In this document: positions 31,345 through 42,799 of the stretch, piece by piece | Layout of the letters: each line of letters opens with the position of its first letter | Numbering within the stretch: position 1 is the first letter of the stretch | Source of the DNA: Symsagittifera roscoffensis | Taxonomy: Eukaryota > Xenacoelomorpha > Acoela > Convolutidae | NCBI RefSeq assembly: GCF_963678635.1 | Contig: NC_087062.1 | Span: forward strand, 9,098,670 to 9,158,669 | Reading direction: 5' to 3' | DNA: 60,000 nt | Notes under the pieces: model-generated | Told to the model about the DNA's origin: nothing | Seen by the model: the letters and a program-made list of their open reading frames with translations, nothing else | Database searches by the model: none | Translations under genes and position numbers: made by a program

Positions 31345-33047
31345 TTATGCTTGCGATTAGAAAGCGTTATCAAATCGGTATCTAGACTTCTTTCGGGTTT
31401 ACAACAAGTTTAACAAAATCACTTGAATCATTTACCTTTGAATCATATGAAATGAAAAATCACACGGTAATTCATTGCACTTGGTCTGGAGGTAATGCAG
31501 TTACCTCTAACGTCTGGAGTTCGAGTCCCGGTCAGATCTTGTTTTTTTTTCAGTGTCGTAACTTTTTTCCGGGATTAATTGATCAGTCTGATTTTAGTTT
31601 GTCAACATATGTTTTGTCGGCTTAGATGCCACCTATAATTTTTTTTTGCGCTTTAGTCAATTTTAATCGGAATTACTATACCTGATTAAGTGCCGTTGAT
31701 TAACTCCTGTAGTTTTTTAGAATAACCATACCTGATTGTTATATTTGCCGTTTTTCCCTGTTTTTTTTGCTTATTAATTTTAGTCTAATTAAGCGATTTT
31801 GTGACTTTAATTTGCATCGCTATAATGATAAAAATCATTATTCATGCTTTTATTAAATCAGGTCAGCTGGTAGTGAAAAAGTTAAAAGTTCAAAATTTTA
31901 ATCGCTCAAAAATTTTTTGTTTCATCAGTTTCCGTTGACATTTTGTTTTTTGTTTAATTGGCCATTTACCACGTGTTGTTTGCTTAGTGAACACTTGAAA
32001 AATACCAAAAGTTTGTTTAAGGCTAATGGTTGTGTTTCTCGTCTGTTTTTCTGAGACTGGATTTTGTAATTCTAAAACAATGAGGAGTTTTTTTATTCAA
32101 AACCATTTCCTTCGGTGTTTTTCTGTTTTCGGATCAATCAGCGCCTAACCAAGTGTTGTGGCTTAATGGACGCTCAGAAAATAGTAAAATTTGCTCAATA
32201 ATAGTTGTTGTGTTTCTCTTTTTGATTTTCTATGACAACTATTTCCCTTGGAATTTTTGTTTTTGAATCGGTTAGCGTCCAACTACGCCCTGTAAGCCTA
32301 GTGGACAATCGAAAAAAAAATTTTAACTTGTTTAATACTAGTGATTATTTTTCGTCTGTTTTTCTGAGATTGAATTTTTCGTATTTCCAAAAAAACGTTT
32401 AAATTTTTTCATGATAAACGTTTCGTTTGATATTTTTGTTTTCGGATCAAGTGGCGTCTTATTGCGTTTTGCTGGCTTAATGGACGCTCAGAAAATAGTA
32501 GAAACGTGCTCATTTTCAGTTTTTGCATTTCTTTTCTGTTTTTTTCTGAGGTTGAATTTTCCGTGTTTCCAAATATATGTTGATTTTTTTATGTTAACAA
32601 TTTTTTTTGGTAACTTTGTTTTCGTTTCAATTGGCGTCTTACCATATGTTTTTGGCTTAATAAACGCTCGGAAAATAATAAAAGCTTGCTTAGTGGTAAT
32701 GTTTGTGTTTTTCGTCTGTTTCTCTGCGATTGAATTTTTCGTATTTCCCAAATTATGTTGAATTTTTTATGACAACCAATTGTTTTGGTGTTTTTATTTT
32801 CGGATCAATTGGCGTCTAACCACGTGTTGTTGGCTTACTGGACACTGTGAAAATACTTATGATTTGCTTATTTGTGGTGGTTGTGTTTCTCGTCGGGTTT
32901 TCTGTGACTCAATTTTAGTCATTCCAATTTTATTTTCCACTTCCATCTCACTGACCATTTCAATCTCACTGACCATTTAGTAGCTTGTAATGGTACGATT
33001 CCGTTGTATCGCAAGTGATGCGAAGCTCCGCTTCTCCACTGTGTGGC
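31345..33047 (+). mobile_element. Composite element: 5' module, tRNA head, ~178-bp array, 3' hairpin
   Basis: In order: a 5' module TATCAAATCGGTATCTAGAC, then TTCTTTCGGG (31369-31400); a tRNA-like head GCACTTGGTCTGGAGGTAAT to GGAGTTCGAGTCCCGG (31470-31540); a block ending GTTTTGTCGGCTTAGATGCC; an array with GGATCAATTGGCGTCTAACC-type landmarks near 32131, 32265, 32443, 32623 and 32801 (last spacings 178-180 bp); and the hairpin GATGCGAAGCTCCGCTTCTC with CTGTGTGG (33013-33045). About 1.7 kb. The order is the same as at 39290-41440 and 42995-44172. Pol III promoter boxes suggest a retroposon, but the satellite body is atypical for a SINE. Confidence 0.65.
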
Positions 33048-33719
33048 ACTTACTTAAAGAAGGAAGGGATCAAACTGCGCTCCCAGTCTTAAGCTAGCAA
33101 GTTGTTTTAATATCCATTTACACAATTTTGCTGTATTTTACCTAATTTGAGAGCATTTAAATAGCATCTGAAAAAAAAGAAATGACAAAAACATCAAAAG
33201 AACAAACCAGATTGAAAAAAAATCAAAAAAATTTCTTTTTTTAGTGTTCTCAACTTAAACAGCTGAAATCAAAACATTATGTAAGCTATGTTCTCACCTA
33301 CCAATTTTTCTTGTTTTGTACCTTAAATTAATGATCACTTTAAAGCAACAGTTAGGGCTGAAAATTCCTCTATTGAACAGCAAAACTAGTAATTGATTTT
33401 TTAAAATCAGTATCTCAAAACGCCCAGCTATCAAAATTATTTCAAGTGGGCTAAAACATGATCGTTAATGTTGATCAGAATTAATCAGATTTATTCAAAG
33501 ATTTTTAGCAATTTTTAAACACATTTGGATACATGCTTATTGCAGGGATTATCAAATATTCTTCCGCTCAGCCAAAAGTACTTTAGAAACTTAGATAAGA
33601 CACAAATGAGTCCTGTTGTAAAATTACTGGACTCAAACATACTGGCAATCTTTAAATATCAATGAACGAAGCGAAGACATTTATTTAAGTAGTGTGTTGT
33701 TTTCAGGAAAAATTGTACA
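33048..33719. other. AT-rich intergenic DNA
   Basis: No gene and no clear repeat. CAATGAACGAAGCGAAGACA near 33660 resembles the start of family C. Confidence 0.3.
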
Positions 33720-34030
33720 CATTTAATTGTTTTTTTGGTTTGACTATTGTTGTTCCGACTTCAAATAGAGTGATGAAAAACTTTTGCTCGGTTGGTTTTC
33801 TTTTCTCCAGACAACTTTCGACGCATTAACTAGCCATATTTGACATGTTTTTGAAAATATCATCTAAGATCTATTGATCTCCAGAGCTCTATTTAAAAAG
33901 AAATTACCTGTGTTAACTTTTGCAAAGTTATGGGGGTTTAAAATATGCCAACTTGGGATCGGACAAATATCACTTTGTTTCTTAAATATTGTGCATGAGG
34001 ATAAGCAAAAAAAATGAAACTGCCCCCTTT
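33720..34030 (+). repeat. Family G repeat, partial
   Basis: Shares CAACTTTCGACGCATTAACT, AGTTATGGGGGTTTAAA and TATCACTTTGTTTCTTA with the fuller copy at 34362, but lacks its 3' hairpin. Confidence 0.5.
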
Positions 34031-34361
34031 TATTTTTAAGTTGCGTATTTTTTTAAAACCGAACCCTACTGCATAGAAGTTAAAGAGCATTTGTCGCCTT
34101 GATACAAGATTTCTTGTTTTTTAAACTTATTGAATCATCATTTGCTAAAAGGAATGTAATCGACGCACTCCTGTACCAAAAAAGGAAAATGGTGCAAAAA
34201 AAACGCTTTTTTGTTGTTTTTTGTTCAAACTGGATTTCATTTCTAAGGTTAACCAATAACCAGCGGAAGAAAAAAATTGTACTTGATCTAGTCTTCACTT
34301 TTGAGAGGGCTAATTTTATCAAACATTCATAAATAATTCTTGAATTTCGAAGAGCCCTCAG

Positions 34362-34868
34362 GCAAAAAGTAACGGAATATTTGTGCTCGGGGTGAGTTTT
34401 TTTTTTCTTCAGACAAATTTCGACTTTTTAACTAGCCATTTTTGACGGGATTTTTAAAAATCATTCGAAAGGTATTGTTGTCCTGAGCTCAAATTTGAAA
34501 AGATATTTCACCTGTGATCATTTTTCGTAAAGTTATGGGGGTTTAAAGATTGCCATTTTGGCTAATTTGGAACAATTAACGCGGTATATAATTCGCGCTA
34601 TTAACGCGTAAGCGGAGAATTAATCCGTCTTAGAAATCGTTCCAAATTGGTTGAAGGACTCTTATTTGCCATAATTGATTCTTACTAGGAGCGAAATCTA
34701 TCACTTTGTACGTTATATGGCGTGTAGGAGGATGATTTTCACAAAAAATATCAAATTAAAAAAAAAATTTTTTTCTTTTAAATTTAATTTTTTCATGTTA
34801 TTACTGCGCCACAGATCTTAAGAGGCAGTCGGAACATTCAGGGCCTCGCCCTGATACGAGCAGTCTTG
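34362..34868 (+). repeat. Family G repeat with 3' hairpin, copy 1
   Basis: About 500 bp. Landmarks: AATTTCGACTTTTTAACTAG, GGTATTGTTGTCCTGAGCTC, GTAAAGTTATGGGGGTTTAA, AATTAACGCGGTATATAATT, CGCGCTATTAACGCGTAAGC, AGGAGCGAAATCTATCACTT and a terminal hairpin CAGGGCCTCGCCCTG followed by ATACGAGCAGTCTTG. The same order occurs at 52080-52588. Confidence 0.75.
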
Positions 34869-34979
34869 TTTGGTTATGAATTCATTGACACTTTTCTAAC
34901 TGTCTTTTGGCTACGTTTAGTTGTTTCAAGTGTGGTAGAAAGAAATGCGTCATAAGAGTCTAGATGTTTTTTCTCTGTA

Positions 34980-35465
34980 TTCAGCAGGTGCGACTCAAGC
35001 TCTGCAGTCAAAACACTAGTCAATAAAAACCCAATCAGTGGAGAAATCGCAATCAGGAATTAACAAGGAACAAAAGACAGAGATTAAGTCGGAGAAAGCA
35101 GCTGCTGTTAATCGGAGCAAGGTGGATTTAGCCACACGTATTCACACGTGGTATCAAATAGCGACCAGATTAGTGAAACACAAGCTTAAACCGCCAGCGA
35201 AACCAAAACCATCCTGAATTAATCTAACTATAACGTAATTTGAATGATAGACGTGGAAGGATTACAAAATACGTAAACAGAATAGCAGTTCATCAACTGG
35301 CGCGAAGGAACGAGAGGAACCACGAACGGAAAAAAGACTTCAACGACATAGAGACAATTTGAAGAGTCCAAAGTAGTCAAAAACGGAAAAAGGAACAAAG
35401 GGTACAAACACATCAAGAAAAACAAAAGTCAGAAATAAGCTCTCAACTCGGCAGAGCAATAAAAC
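34980..35465 (+). promoter_or_regulatory. Probable 5'UTR exon of gene 2
   Basis: After TCTGTATTCAGCAG| (a good acceptor) comes nearly 480 bp of unique, purine-rich sequence with no repeat and stops in all frames, leading straight into the gene 2 start codon. It is best read as a non-coding part of the first coding exon, with an upstream non-coding exon further 5'. An A/C-rich GCCACACGTATTCACACGTG lies near 35132. Confidence 0.45.
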
Positions 35466-35574
35466 ATGTCGGCTGTTATTTTGTCTGCATCGATTGCCAA
35501 CCATTCCCACCCTTCCTCTTCCTCGCCGGGCTCAGAGTTCCGACATAGGGGGTCACAAGCGACAGCCACAGCAG
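35466..35574 (+). CDS. Gene 2 exon 1: start of an unrecognised protein
   Basis: ATG 35466 (context AAAACATGTC) follows an in-frame TAA 6 bases upstream. It encodes residues 1-36, Ser/His/Thr rich, probably disordered, ending at ACAGCAG|gtatgc in phase 1. The chain continues through exons at 42349, 44444, 45456, 47565 and 53237, every junction matching in phase, for 431 residues in the window. No family recognised. Confidence 0.6.
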
Positions 35575-36287
35575 GTATGCTTGCCTCCTATACTAAAAAA
35601 CAAGTGCATTTTCTGACAGCATATTCTTTTTATTATATATATTTTTTACATTTTTCAATATCGTCAAGGTTCGAAACGCCAATAAATGTCAAACAAAATA
35701 TCTTTTGCTCCCACATTCTGGCAGGTGAAGAGTTATGTATTTGACATTCTTCTTACAAACTTAGTTGAATTTGTTTCAGGAAAATCGATTACGGAAGGAT
35801 TTAAGAGATTATTGATTCTTGTGTTTCTAATAAACTTCTGTTCACATTTTATCCACAAGTAAATTATTCAACTAAGAAATTCTACTGTGAAATTTAGAAC
35901 GGTCTAATGTTTTCTTTTCCAGATGGTATGTATAATTCTTTTTTTCTCAAACTAAATAAATGCAAAAACAAACGGGTTTTGCACTGAAATGTTTCCTTGA
36001 AGCACGCGAACAACACAGTTTTCTTTTGAAAACTACTGGCAAGGTAAAAAAAACTACTGGCAAGGTTAAAAAGAAAACGCCAAATTTCAGCTTTTTATAC
36101 GAATTTTTAAATGTTTTTTTTTTCTCTTATTCTAGCTACAATTTTTTCCAGTTTTCAATTCTGCGACTCCCTTCAGAAGACATTCAGCACATAAAAGTGA
36201 CGAAGCTCATGTTAAAGTTAACAAAATTTTAAATTTGGCACTGAAGGCGTACAAAGAAACGTTACTCATTGATCCCCCGAAATTAAC
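35575..36287. other. Start of gene 2 intron 1
   Basis: AT-rich. A 22-bp unit, AAACTACTGGCAAGGTTAAA, is repeated in tandem near 36030-36072. No exon seen. Confidence 0.4.
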
Positions 36288-36880
36288 TTTTTTGCCCTTT
36301 GCTTAGGGTAGTGCAATCAGGCACTAGACTTTTCCCCCGTAATTAATTTTGTTCACGACTCATCTCCTGGACTCACTCGTATATTTTTTTACTTCAAATT
36401 CAAATTCAATCAATTATCTGGCGTAGAGGTAACGCAACTGCTTGAGCCGGCAAAGGATTGTATTTCGAATCCTGGCGGTACCTTTTTTAATGTGCTTTTT
36501 CGAACTATCGTATGTCTGTTTATTTTTGTCGGCTTTGTTACCGTAGCCCAATTTTTTGAAGGTTCAATTTTACTCCAGGTTTCTGTAACACCCATGTTTG
36601 AGAGACAAAGCCCGAGAGTTCGATTCCAGTCCAATTTGTTTGCCTGCTTATTTTGCCAGCTTACTTCCTGCAGAACGGGCTCTTTAGAAAGTTTGGCTTC
36701 TTTCTAGCTTTCCGAAAACTCCGCGTAAAAGTTGCGAAAAAATTTTTTGGGATCTTTTGGACCTTTGCGATTTCACAACTTTTCATAACAAAACAATTTT
36801 TTCTATTTTTGATATTTTTTTTCATTTTGATTTTAATCACAACCATTCATTTCTGTACCACAGCTTTGCTGTGGTGTCGG
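36288..36880 (+). mobile_element. tRNA-headed element (family B) with a terminal hairpin
   Basis: 5' module TTTGCTTAGGGTAGTGCAAT, CAGGCACTAGACTTTTCCCC; head CTGGCGTAGAGGTAACGCAA to TGTATTTCGAATCCTGGC about 120 bp later; tail CTGTTTATTTTTGTCGGCTT. It may end at the perfect hairpin CCACAGCTTTGCTGTGG (36858-36874), which has the same design as the family A and G hairpins but different bases. Confidence 0.55.
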
Positions 36881-37189
36881 AATTTAGGATTTAACAAAAC
36901 GAACAAAAAAATATTTTCTCACCAAACTGCACGATCAAGATCAAAATTGAGATTTGTTGCAAAGCTCAAGCCATACCAAAACCCGCACTTCCGACGAGCC
37001 GCACTTTTTTAAACTATAATATATGATCCTGCAAACGTAGTTTTTTCCCCTAACTTAACCTTATTTATCGCAAATTTGTGAAGTTCTGCAAAATCTAAAA
37101 AGTACCAATGAACTTTCGGGTTGAAGTGTTTTTGCAAATCAAATATCATTTAACTTCTGGCATCTTTGAATTTCATTCTGTACATGCCA

Positions 37190-38094
37190 GCACTCAGTAA
37201 AAAGAGAAATAAACAATTATATTATAAATATAATCGTACTTTTAGCAAAACTATAATTAATTATAAGCGCCAATTTTAGATGTTTAAACGATTTATAATC
37301 CAATACAATGAGGACATTTTTGATGACAATTTAATAAATTATTATAATCAATTATAATTGATTATATTTTTTCCGAAAATATCTTATAGCCTCTTATAAT
37401 CTATTATAATCTATTATAATAGATTATAATCCCTTTATCAAAATAATATTTTACTAGTAAATTGAAATATAATGGATTAAAATTTAGTTATTCAGCATGA
37501 AAACACAGTAAAAATCAGTATGAAGTAAGAAACCAAAAACCCAAGGGCGGATATGAGATTTTCTCGACGGATGGGGGCGGATTTTCAAAAAAATTCCAAA
37601 AATTAGTTTTTATTGGCGCCAAAAGCCAAAGGGTCCGCCACCAAATATGGATATCTCAAAACAGTACAAACGGGAACCCTTTGGGTAGGCAGGGGATAAA
37701 AGGCGTCCCTGATAAAAAGCGTCCGCAACCCCCCGCCCAGCCCTAAATTCCGTCCTTGCAATAAATAGTAAGAAAGTAAACAGTAAACAGTAAGAAAAGA
37801 AATCAACTGAAAAGCACACAAAACAAAAATAAAATGAAATGAAGCGATGACGTTTTTTGAATAAAAATGGATTATAATCGATTAAAATGGATTATCATTC
37901 AATAAAATTTCAGAAATAGTTTTTTCATAAAATAATCGATTATAATAGATTACAATCGATAATAATGGGTTTTTTGTTTCGAAAATTATTAACATTATAA
38001 TCCATTTTTAATCTATTATAATCTTTTTTTTTAATTTATGGAGACTGACAATAAAAATCCATTTTAATCTGTTATTTCTATTTTTACTGAGTGC
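37190..38094. mobile_element. Palindromic AT-rich element with 25-bp terminal inverted repeats
   Basis: The left end GCACTCAGTAAAAAGAGAAA and the right end (reverse complement) GCACTCAGTAAAAATAGAAA match over about 25 bp with two differences. The interior is built from TTATAATCGATTATAAT and ATAATAGATTATAATC-like palindromes on both sides (37216-37470 and 37860-38065). A less AT-rich insert lies at about 37535-37770. A foldback/MITE-type element; no transposase. Confidence 0.75.
37620..37690 (-). repeat. Shared insert also present at 45125-45185
   Basis: On the - strand CCCAAAGGGTTCCCGTTTGT, ACTGTTTTGAGATATCC matches CCCAAAGGGTCCCTCCTTTG, TACTATTTTGAGATATAT on the + strand near 45129-45170. 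A related CCAAAGGGTTTCCC occurs near 46457. A small dispersed repeat of unknown class nested in the palindromic element. Confidence 0.5.
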
Positions 38095-38355
38095 GGGTGG
38101 GCAATTTAACGATGTCTCAACTGATAATTTGTCTAGGAAACATAAATGCAATACTCATTGATGATTCATGGATGAATCTTGATTGAAACATAGATGAAGA
38201 TACAGCTAAATCATTTTGGGAGAGGAGGCTACCGCAATCCCTTAAGTTTCAGATCTAAAGGCTCTTGCGGTAAAAAGGGCAAAATTTAGAAATAGTATCA
38301 TAGAAATATATTGTTAAATTTAAAAAAAATTGCAATCTACGCAAAAATTGGAAAT

Positions 38356-38625
38356 CTAATTAAAACACAATTTCTCTATAATGATTTCCCTTTCAACTAC
38401 TATACTTTCTTTCTTGTCAAAATCATCAATGACTGGCAAATGAAAAGCATAAAATAAAATTTTAGTCCAGCTTTCTTTCCAAATTGAGTATGAAAATCCT
38501 GCAGAAGCCAGGGCTAATTCATTGATGAAACATTGCTGATTTATTTTAGATTTTTTAGAGCACTTAATGCATTCGTGTATTTCCAAAATTTTGTCGAAAA
38601 GTTTGCCACCGAATGGATTTCCGTT
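38356..38625 (-). pseudogene. Antisense protein-like open frame, 89 codons
   Basis: Open on the - strand from an upstream stop at 38628 to TAG at 38356-38358. Reads NPFGGKLFDKILEIHECIK, then CSKKSKINQQCFINELALAS, AGFSYSIWKESWTKILFYAF and HLPVIDDFDKKESIVVERE. The composition is protein-like (two Trp, four Cys, few Lys/Asn runs) compared with translated AT-rich DNA nearby. No domain, no splice partner and no repeats match it. It could be a fragment of a mobile-element gene or of a host gene inside gene 2 intron 1. Confidence 0.3.
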
Positions 38626-38628
38626 TTA

Positions 38629-39289
38629 ATTTTAGCAATTTATACTGCAAATTAACCCCAATTTCATAAACCTTTTATGATGCTATAGCAATTCAGATAT
38701 GAGAAAAAAACTTTTTACATTTTTTGATCACCAATTTTTTTTAGCAATTTTTTTCCAAATTGTTTTGTCTTCAATTTCTTCTCAGTTTTTGCAATGCAAT
38801 GATCGGAGCCTTATGTTTTTTTTAGCCTATTGAGTTATCGTCTCTTAAGGCTACAATTTCATAAATCCAAATTTTTTTAAAAAGGATTTTTTTTCTTGAT
38901 ATGATGCTTGTTAAAAACACTAAATAATCAGAAAGCGGAAAAAATAAAATTTTTGGTTGTAAAAAGCACTTTTTTATCTCCTTCTGTTGTTTAAGAAAAA
39001 AATTTTTAAAAGTAAGTATAGAAACTCAAGTTTAGTCTTAAAACACTATAAATCAACTTTTTTGGATTTTTTGGTCTATAGTTTTTGACAATCCCACAGT
39101 TTGTGCTTCAGAATACTGAAAATTTTTTGAACTTTATGTGCGTGAGTTATCTTAGATTGAAAAAATTGGGCAGATTTTTTCTTCCCAAACTTTAGTTTAA
39201 ATGTTTTAATTACTTTTTCTCGCTTCAATGATAGCAAAAAAAAGTTTACAATTTAAAAATTTTTACGCTTGAAACTAGAATAAACTAGA
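38629..39289. other. AT-rich part of gene 2 intron 1
   Basis: T and A runs, no recognisable repeat or exon. Confidence 0.35.
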
Positions 39290-41440
39290 ATAAAGAATTT
39301 TTTCCAGGTTAACAACTTGCTCAACAGAATCTTTTGAATCATTTACCTTTTGTATAAAATCAAATCAAAAATCAGTCGATAATTCATTGCACTTGGTCTG
39401 GAGGTAATGGAGTTGTCTGTAAAATTTAACGTCAGGAGTTCGAGTCCTGGGTTTGAATCTGAGTAGGTTTTTTTTTTCAAACTAGAAATATTCTGTTTTA
39501 AATAAAGTTGTCGACCAATTGTTTTTCTGCTTATTTTTGTCGGCTTAAATGTCATATCTTGGAAAACTTTTTCTTGTTGCGCGCAAATTTTTTAATTTGC
39601 TTTTAGTGTTTAGTTTAATCCTACAATATGTAATTTTACTTACATTGACTTCGTCTTTCCTTCGTTTTTTTGTTTCGCTAAAAAACAACCTCGGCTCAAA
39701 TTAGTTGTGCCGTTTTTTCATCGGCCTTAGGACCTAATTTTGGGTCGCTTCAAGCGAAACACAATTTAAAAACTTCCCTCCGCACTTTTCAAGTTATTTG
39801 TATGTTTACCAATCGGTTTGTTGAACTTTACTTTTTCATTTTGTAAAACGTTTTCACATTTTGCAAAAACTGTGTGCGCCTGAATACTCCCCTAGAGTTA
39901 TTTTTTACTTGACCCCCTGTTTACCGCCTTCGAAAGTGTGTTGGGAATTATTTGAACCATTTTTTTTATTTTTGTTTTTCATTTTCTCGTTAACTGCCCC
40001 TCTCAAAACCAAGTTTTTAGTTTTCATGATTATAACTCTTTAGAAAAGCTCCCTTGCATATGCGGCTATGCCATTTTTTTCCTACATAAAAAGTTATGGT
40101 CCTCGGAATAGTCCATTTTTTGATTTTCGACAGTTTTGTGATTCTTTATGACTTTTTTCAATTACTAACATCTCAAATCTTTTATTGTAAGTTCAAGGAA
40201 TTTAATGGGCACCGGGAAGCTGCACTGCATTAGTGGCCACACACAAAGTGTTTTTAAACAAAAAGTAATCGCCCTCGGAAAACTCAAATTTATGATTGTT
40301 TGACCGTTTTTCATACTTTTTGAATTTTCTTGAAAACTCACCTGCCATATCTGAGATTTTGGGTTCAAATGCAAGAAGGGGTTGTGGGTAGTTAATTTGA
40401 TTACGCGACCACGGCCAATTTTTTTATTCCAAATTTTATGGCCCTGGATAATTTTGATTTTTTGACCGTCTTTTTTAAAGTTTTTTTTTTCTTATCGAAA
40501 ACTACCCTAGCAAATCTGACATTTTCAATCAAAATTATAGGTAGCATAAATTCGTTCTGCATAAGAGGCTCCGCCCTGTTTTTTTACACAAGAAAGTATG
40601 GTTTCCGGAAATGAAATTTTTATATTGACCGTTTTTTGGCCTTCTCTCCGTTTTGTTGACGGTTTTTTTTTGGGGTTTCTTGCTGGCTACTCTGAAAATC
40701 TGATATTATACGTTTAATCAATACAATAGGTTGTTGAAACCTAGTTTATATTTGGCCAGGCCCAGTTTGTTTGAAAAGTTATGGCCTTCAAACAAGTCAA
40801 AGTTTTGAAACTTAGACAGTTTTTTGGATTTTTTTTTGGCTCTACGCGAAAATCAGCGTGCCAATTCTCAGGTGTTTAATGGAGAATCTCGGTTTTGGGA
40901 ATTTGTTTGCATAAACGGCTACAATTTGTTTTTTGTCGAAACAATTTATGAATTTTCGAAAGTCTTTTGACTGTGTTTTAGAACTTTTGACCGTTTTTTG
41001 AGAATTTTTTTTGAATTTTACCCAACCAAATTTGAGAAAAGTTTTTGAAGTTTTTTATTAGTTATCCAAACAAATCTGAGAAAAGTTCAATTGAAAAAAC
41101 CAGTTTCAATAATTGTTCATATAGAAGCGGCGACTCCTTAATTTTTTGTACGAGAATTGATATAAAAGTGATATCATTGATTATCTCAAAATTAGTAGAG
41201 AAACAACTAAATTTTCCAGGAAAGTCCAATTTTTGAAATCACATTTTTCGTGCCGCATGAGTATAGAAAATTCATTTAGTGTCAAGCACGTACATCTAGC
41301 TTTAGCTGGGCCCCTAGTTTTTTTTTACCAAGACACGAAAATTTTTGTTCAACTAGTTCTTTTCAACATTTATTTTTTTTCGACTTTTTATGTTTGTGTG
41401 TATCAAATGGTGCGAAGATCCGCTTCGCCTCTGTGTGAAA
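39290..41440 (+). mobile_element. Composite element: tRNA head, long satellite body, 3' hairpin
   Basis: Starts with a degenerate 5' module (CAGGTTAACAACTTGCTCAA). The head GCACTTGGTCTGGAGGTAAT to CAGGAGTTCGAGTCCTGGG (39388-39450) is followed by GCTTATTTTTGTCGGCTTAA, then a body that copies 10843-12082 (ACTTACATTGACTTCG, TCATCGGCCTTAGGACCTAA, CCTCGGAATAGTCC near 40100, CCTCGGAAAACTC near 40273). It ends GGTGCGAAGATCCGCTTCGC with CTCTGTGTG (41409-41440). About 2.1 kb, the longest complete example. Confidence 0.65.
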
Positions 41441-42348
41441 ATATTGAATTTCAAAATTGAACATTTTCCAAAATTTTTTATGTCCTTTTTATAAACATGC
41501 AACGCCAAAACAGAAGCTGAAATTCAAATTGCTTCTTTCACTTAATCAATTTCTTTCACTCACGCTGAGAATTTTTCTCTCTTCTATACTCGAAAATTTC
41601 GAAAGATACCTTCGCTTTTGCATACCTTTATTCTATACCATGTGAGCTAGGGAAAAACACACTTTGAAGGGCATTCTATCTCCTATGCAAATTTTTGAAG
41701 TTAACAATATTTTAGATTTCACTAAACATGGGTGCGCACATTATAGAGACAATTTTTGAGAGCCGATTTTGAATAGTTTACAGTATTCACAAATCACTGC
41801 ACTTGGATGGTATCAATCCAACAACACCCCGTCCCCTCCCCTTAGATATTATGTAACTCATGAAGATGATATAAAAGCGCTAACTGAAACGGCACTTCTA
41901 CCCGCATTAGCGCTGGGACGGAATGAAAAGTAAAACTGGCACCTCAAATCAATCTTTCTTTGCCCAAAAGATCCCCCCCCCCATATCTTTATTTTTTATC
42001 TTTCATTTATATTCGTCGACGCTGATTGTAAATTTGTATTGGTATGACGTTCGTCCATGCCAATGGCCATACCAATTTATGGTATATTTCAGGAGGCGTG
42101 CGCTAACGTAAGACAAGGAGATTTTAAGGCCACAAAATGTCGAAAAAAAATTCCACTAAAGCATATGAGCAATTGTTTTCATTATGATATGATCGATCGC
42201 TCATGAAGTTTCAGACTAAGTTCAGACTTTACATAGTGTGTTTTAGTGAGCACATTTTAAATTGTCTGAAACCGTAGAATATACTAATTGGTACGAACAG
42301 TTCTTCGTGAACCATTATACCTGTGTGTGATTGGCTAGTTGATTTCAG
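41441..42348. other. End of gene 2 intron 1
   Basis: AT-rich, apart from a C-rich patch near 41826-41844. No repeat recognised. Ends in GTTGATTTCAG before exon 2. Confidence 0.4.
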
Positions 42349-42437
42349 GAATCCGTCCGATCAGCAAGAGCTCCGACTATCATTTCATCAACTCCTTCGC
42401 ACAACTCATCGCCTCAGAGAGTCCCGCCTACTTTCAG
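42349..42437 (+). CDS. Gene 2 exon 2
   Basis: Residues 37-66: IRPISKSSDYHFINSFAQLI, then ASESPAYFQ. The acceptor TTGATTTCAG| leaves two bases, completing the phase-1 codon of exon 1; the donor TTTCAG|gtgtga is phase 0. All three frames are open, but only this one has matching phases at both ends and strong C/G third positions. The segment looks helical and ordered, unlike the N-terminus. Too short to be noticed as an isolated open frame. Confidence 0.7.
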
Positions 42438-42516
42438 GTGTGAACAATTGAAAATGCCATCCATGTATTCATTCAACATTTTCAACATTCAATTTTTAAC
42501 TGTCAGTGAACTTTAC

Positions 42517-42799
42517 CACTATTAAAAAACTTCTGAATATTGGTGAAATTAATTGGTGGAAATAATTCGAAAACCATTAAGCCACCCTTAAAAAGTCTCC
42601 TCGACTAAAATTGATCAGTTTTTTATTGAGTGTTTAACATAATACCAAGTATAGACAAATAGAATTGTAATTATGTTAAACACTCAAAAAAAAAAACTGA
42701 TCAATTTTAGTCAAGTAGACTTTTTAAGGGTGGCTTAATGGTTTTTGAATTATTTTCACCAACTAAATTCACCAATACGCAGAAGTTTTTTAATAGTGC
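42517..42799. repeat. Large foldback (inverted repeat) just after exon 2
   Basis: Two arms of about 127-130 bp (42517-42643 and 42670-42799), roughly 90 % complementary by eye, with a 26-bp loop. Landmarks are TTAAGCCACCCTTAAAAAGT in the left arm and ACTTTTTAAGGGTGGCTTAA in the right arm. A foldback MITE; the transcript of intron 2 would form a long hairpin 80 bases after the exon 2 donor. Confidence 0.85.

Noticed and set aside
32411-32761. Overlapping open frames on both strands at 32.4-32.8 kb
   Set aside because: They read through two ~178-bp tandem units; the near-repeat within the peptide shows the frame is a by-product of the array.
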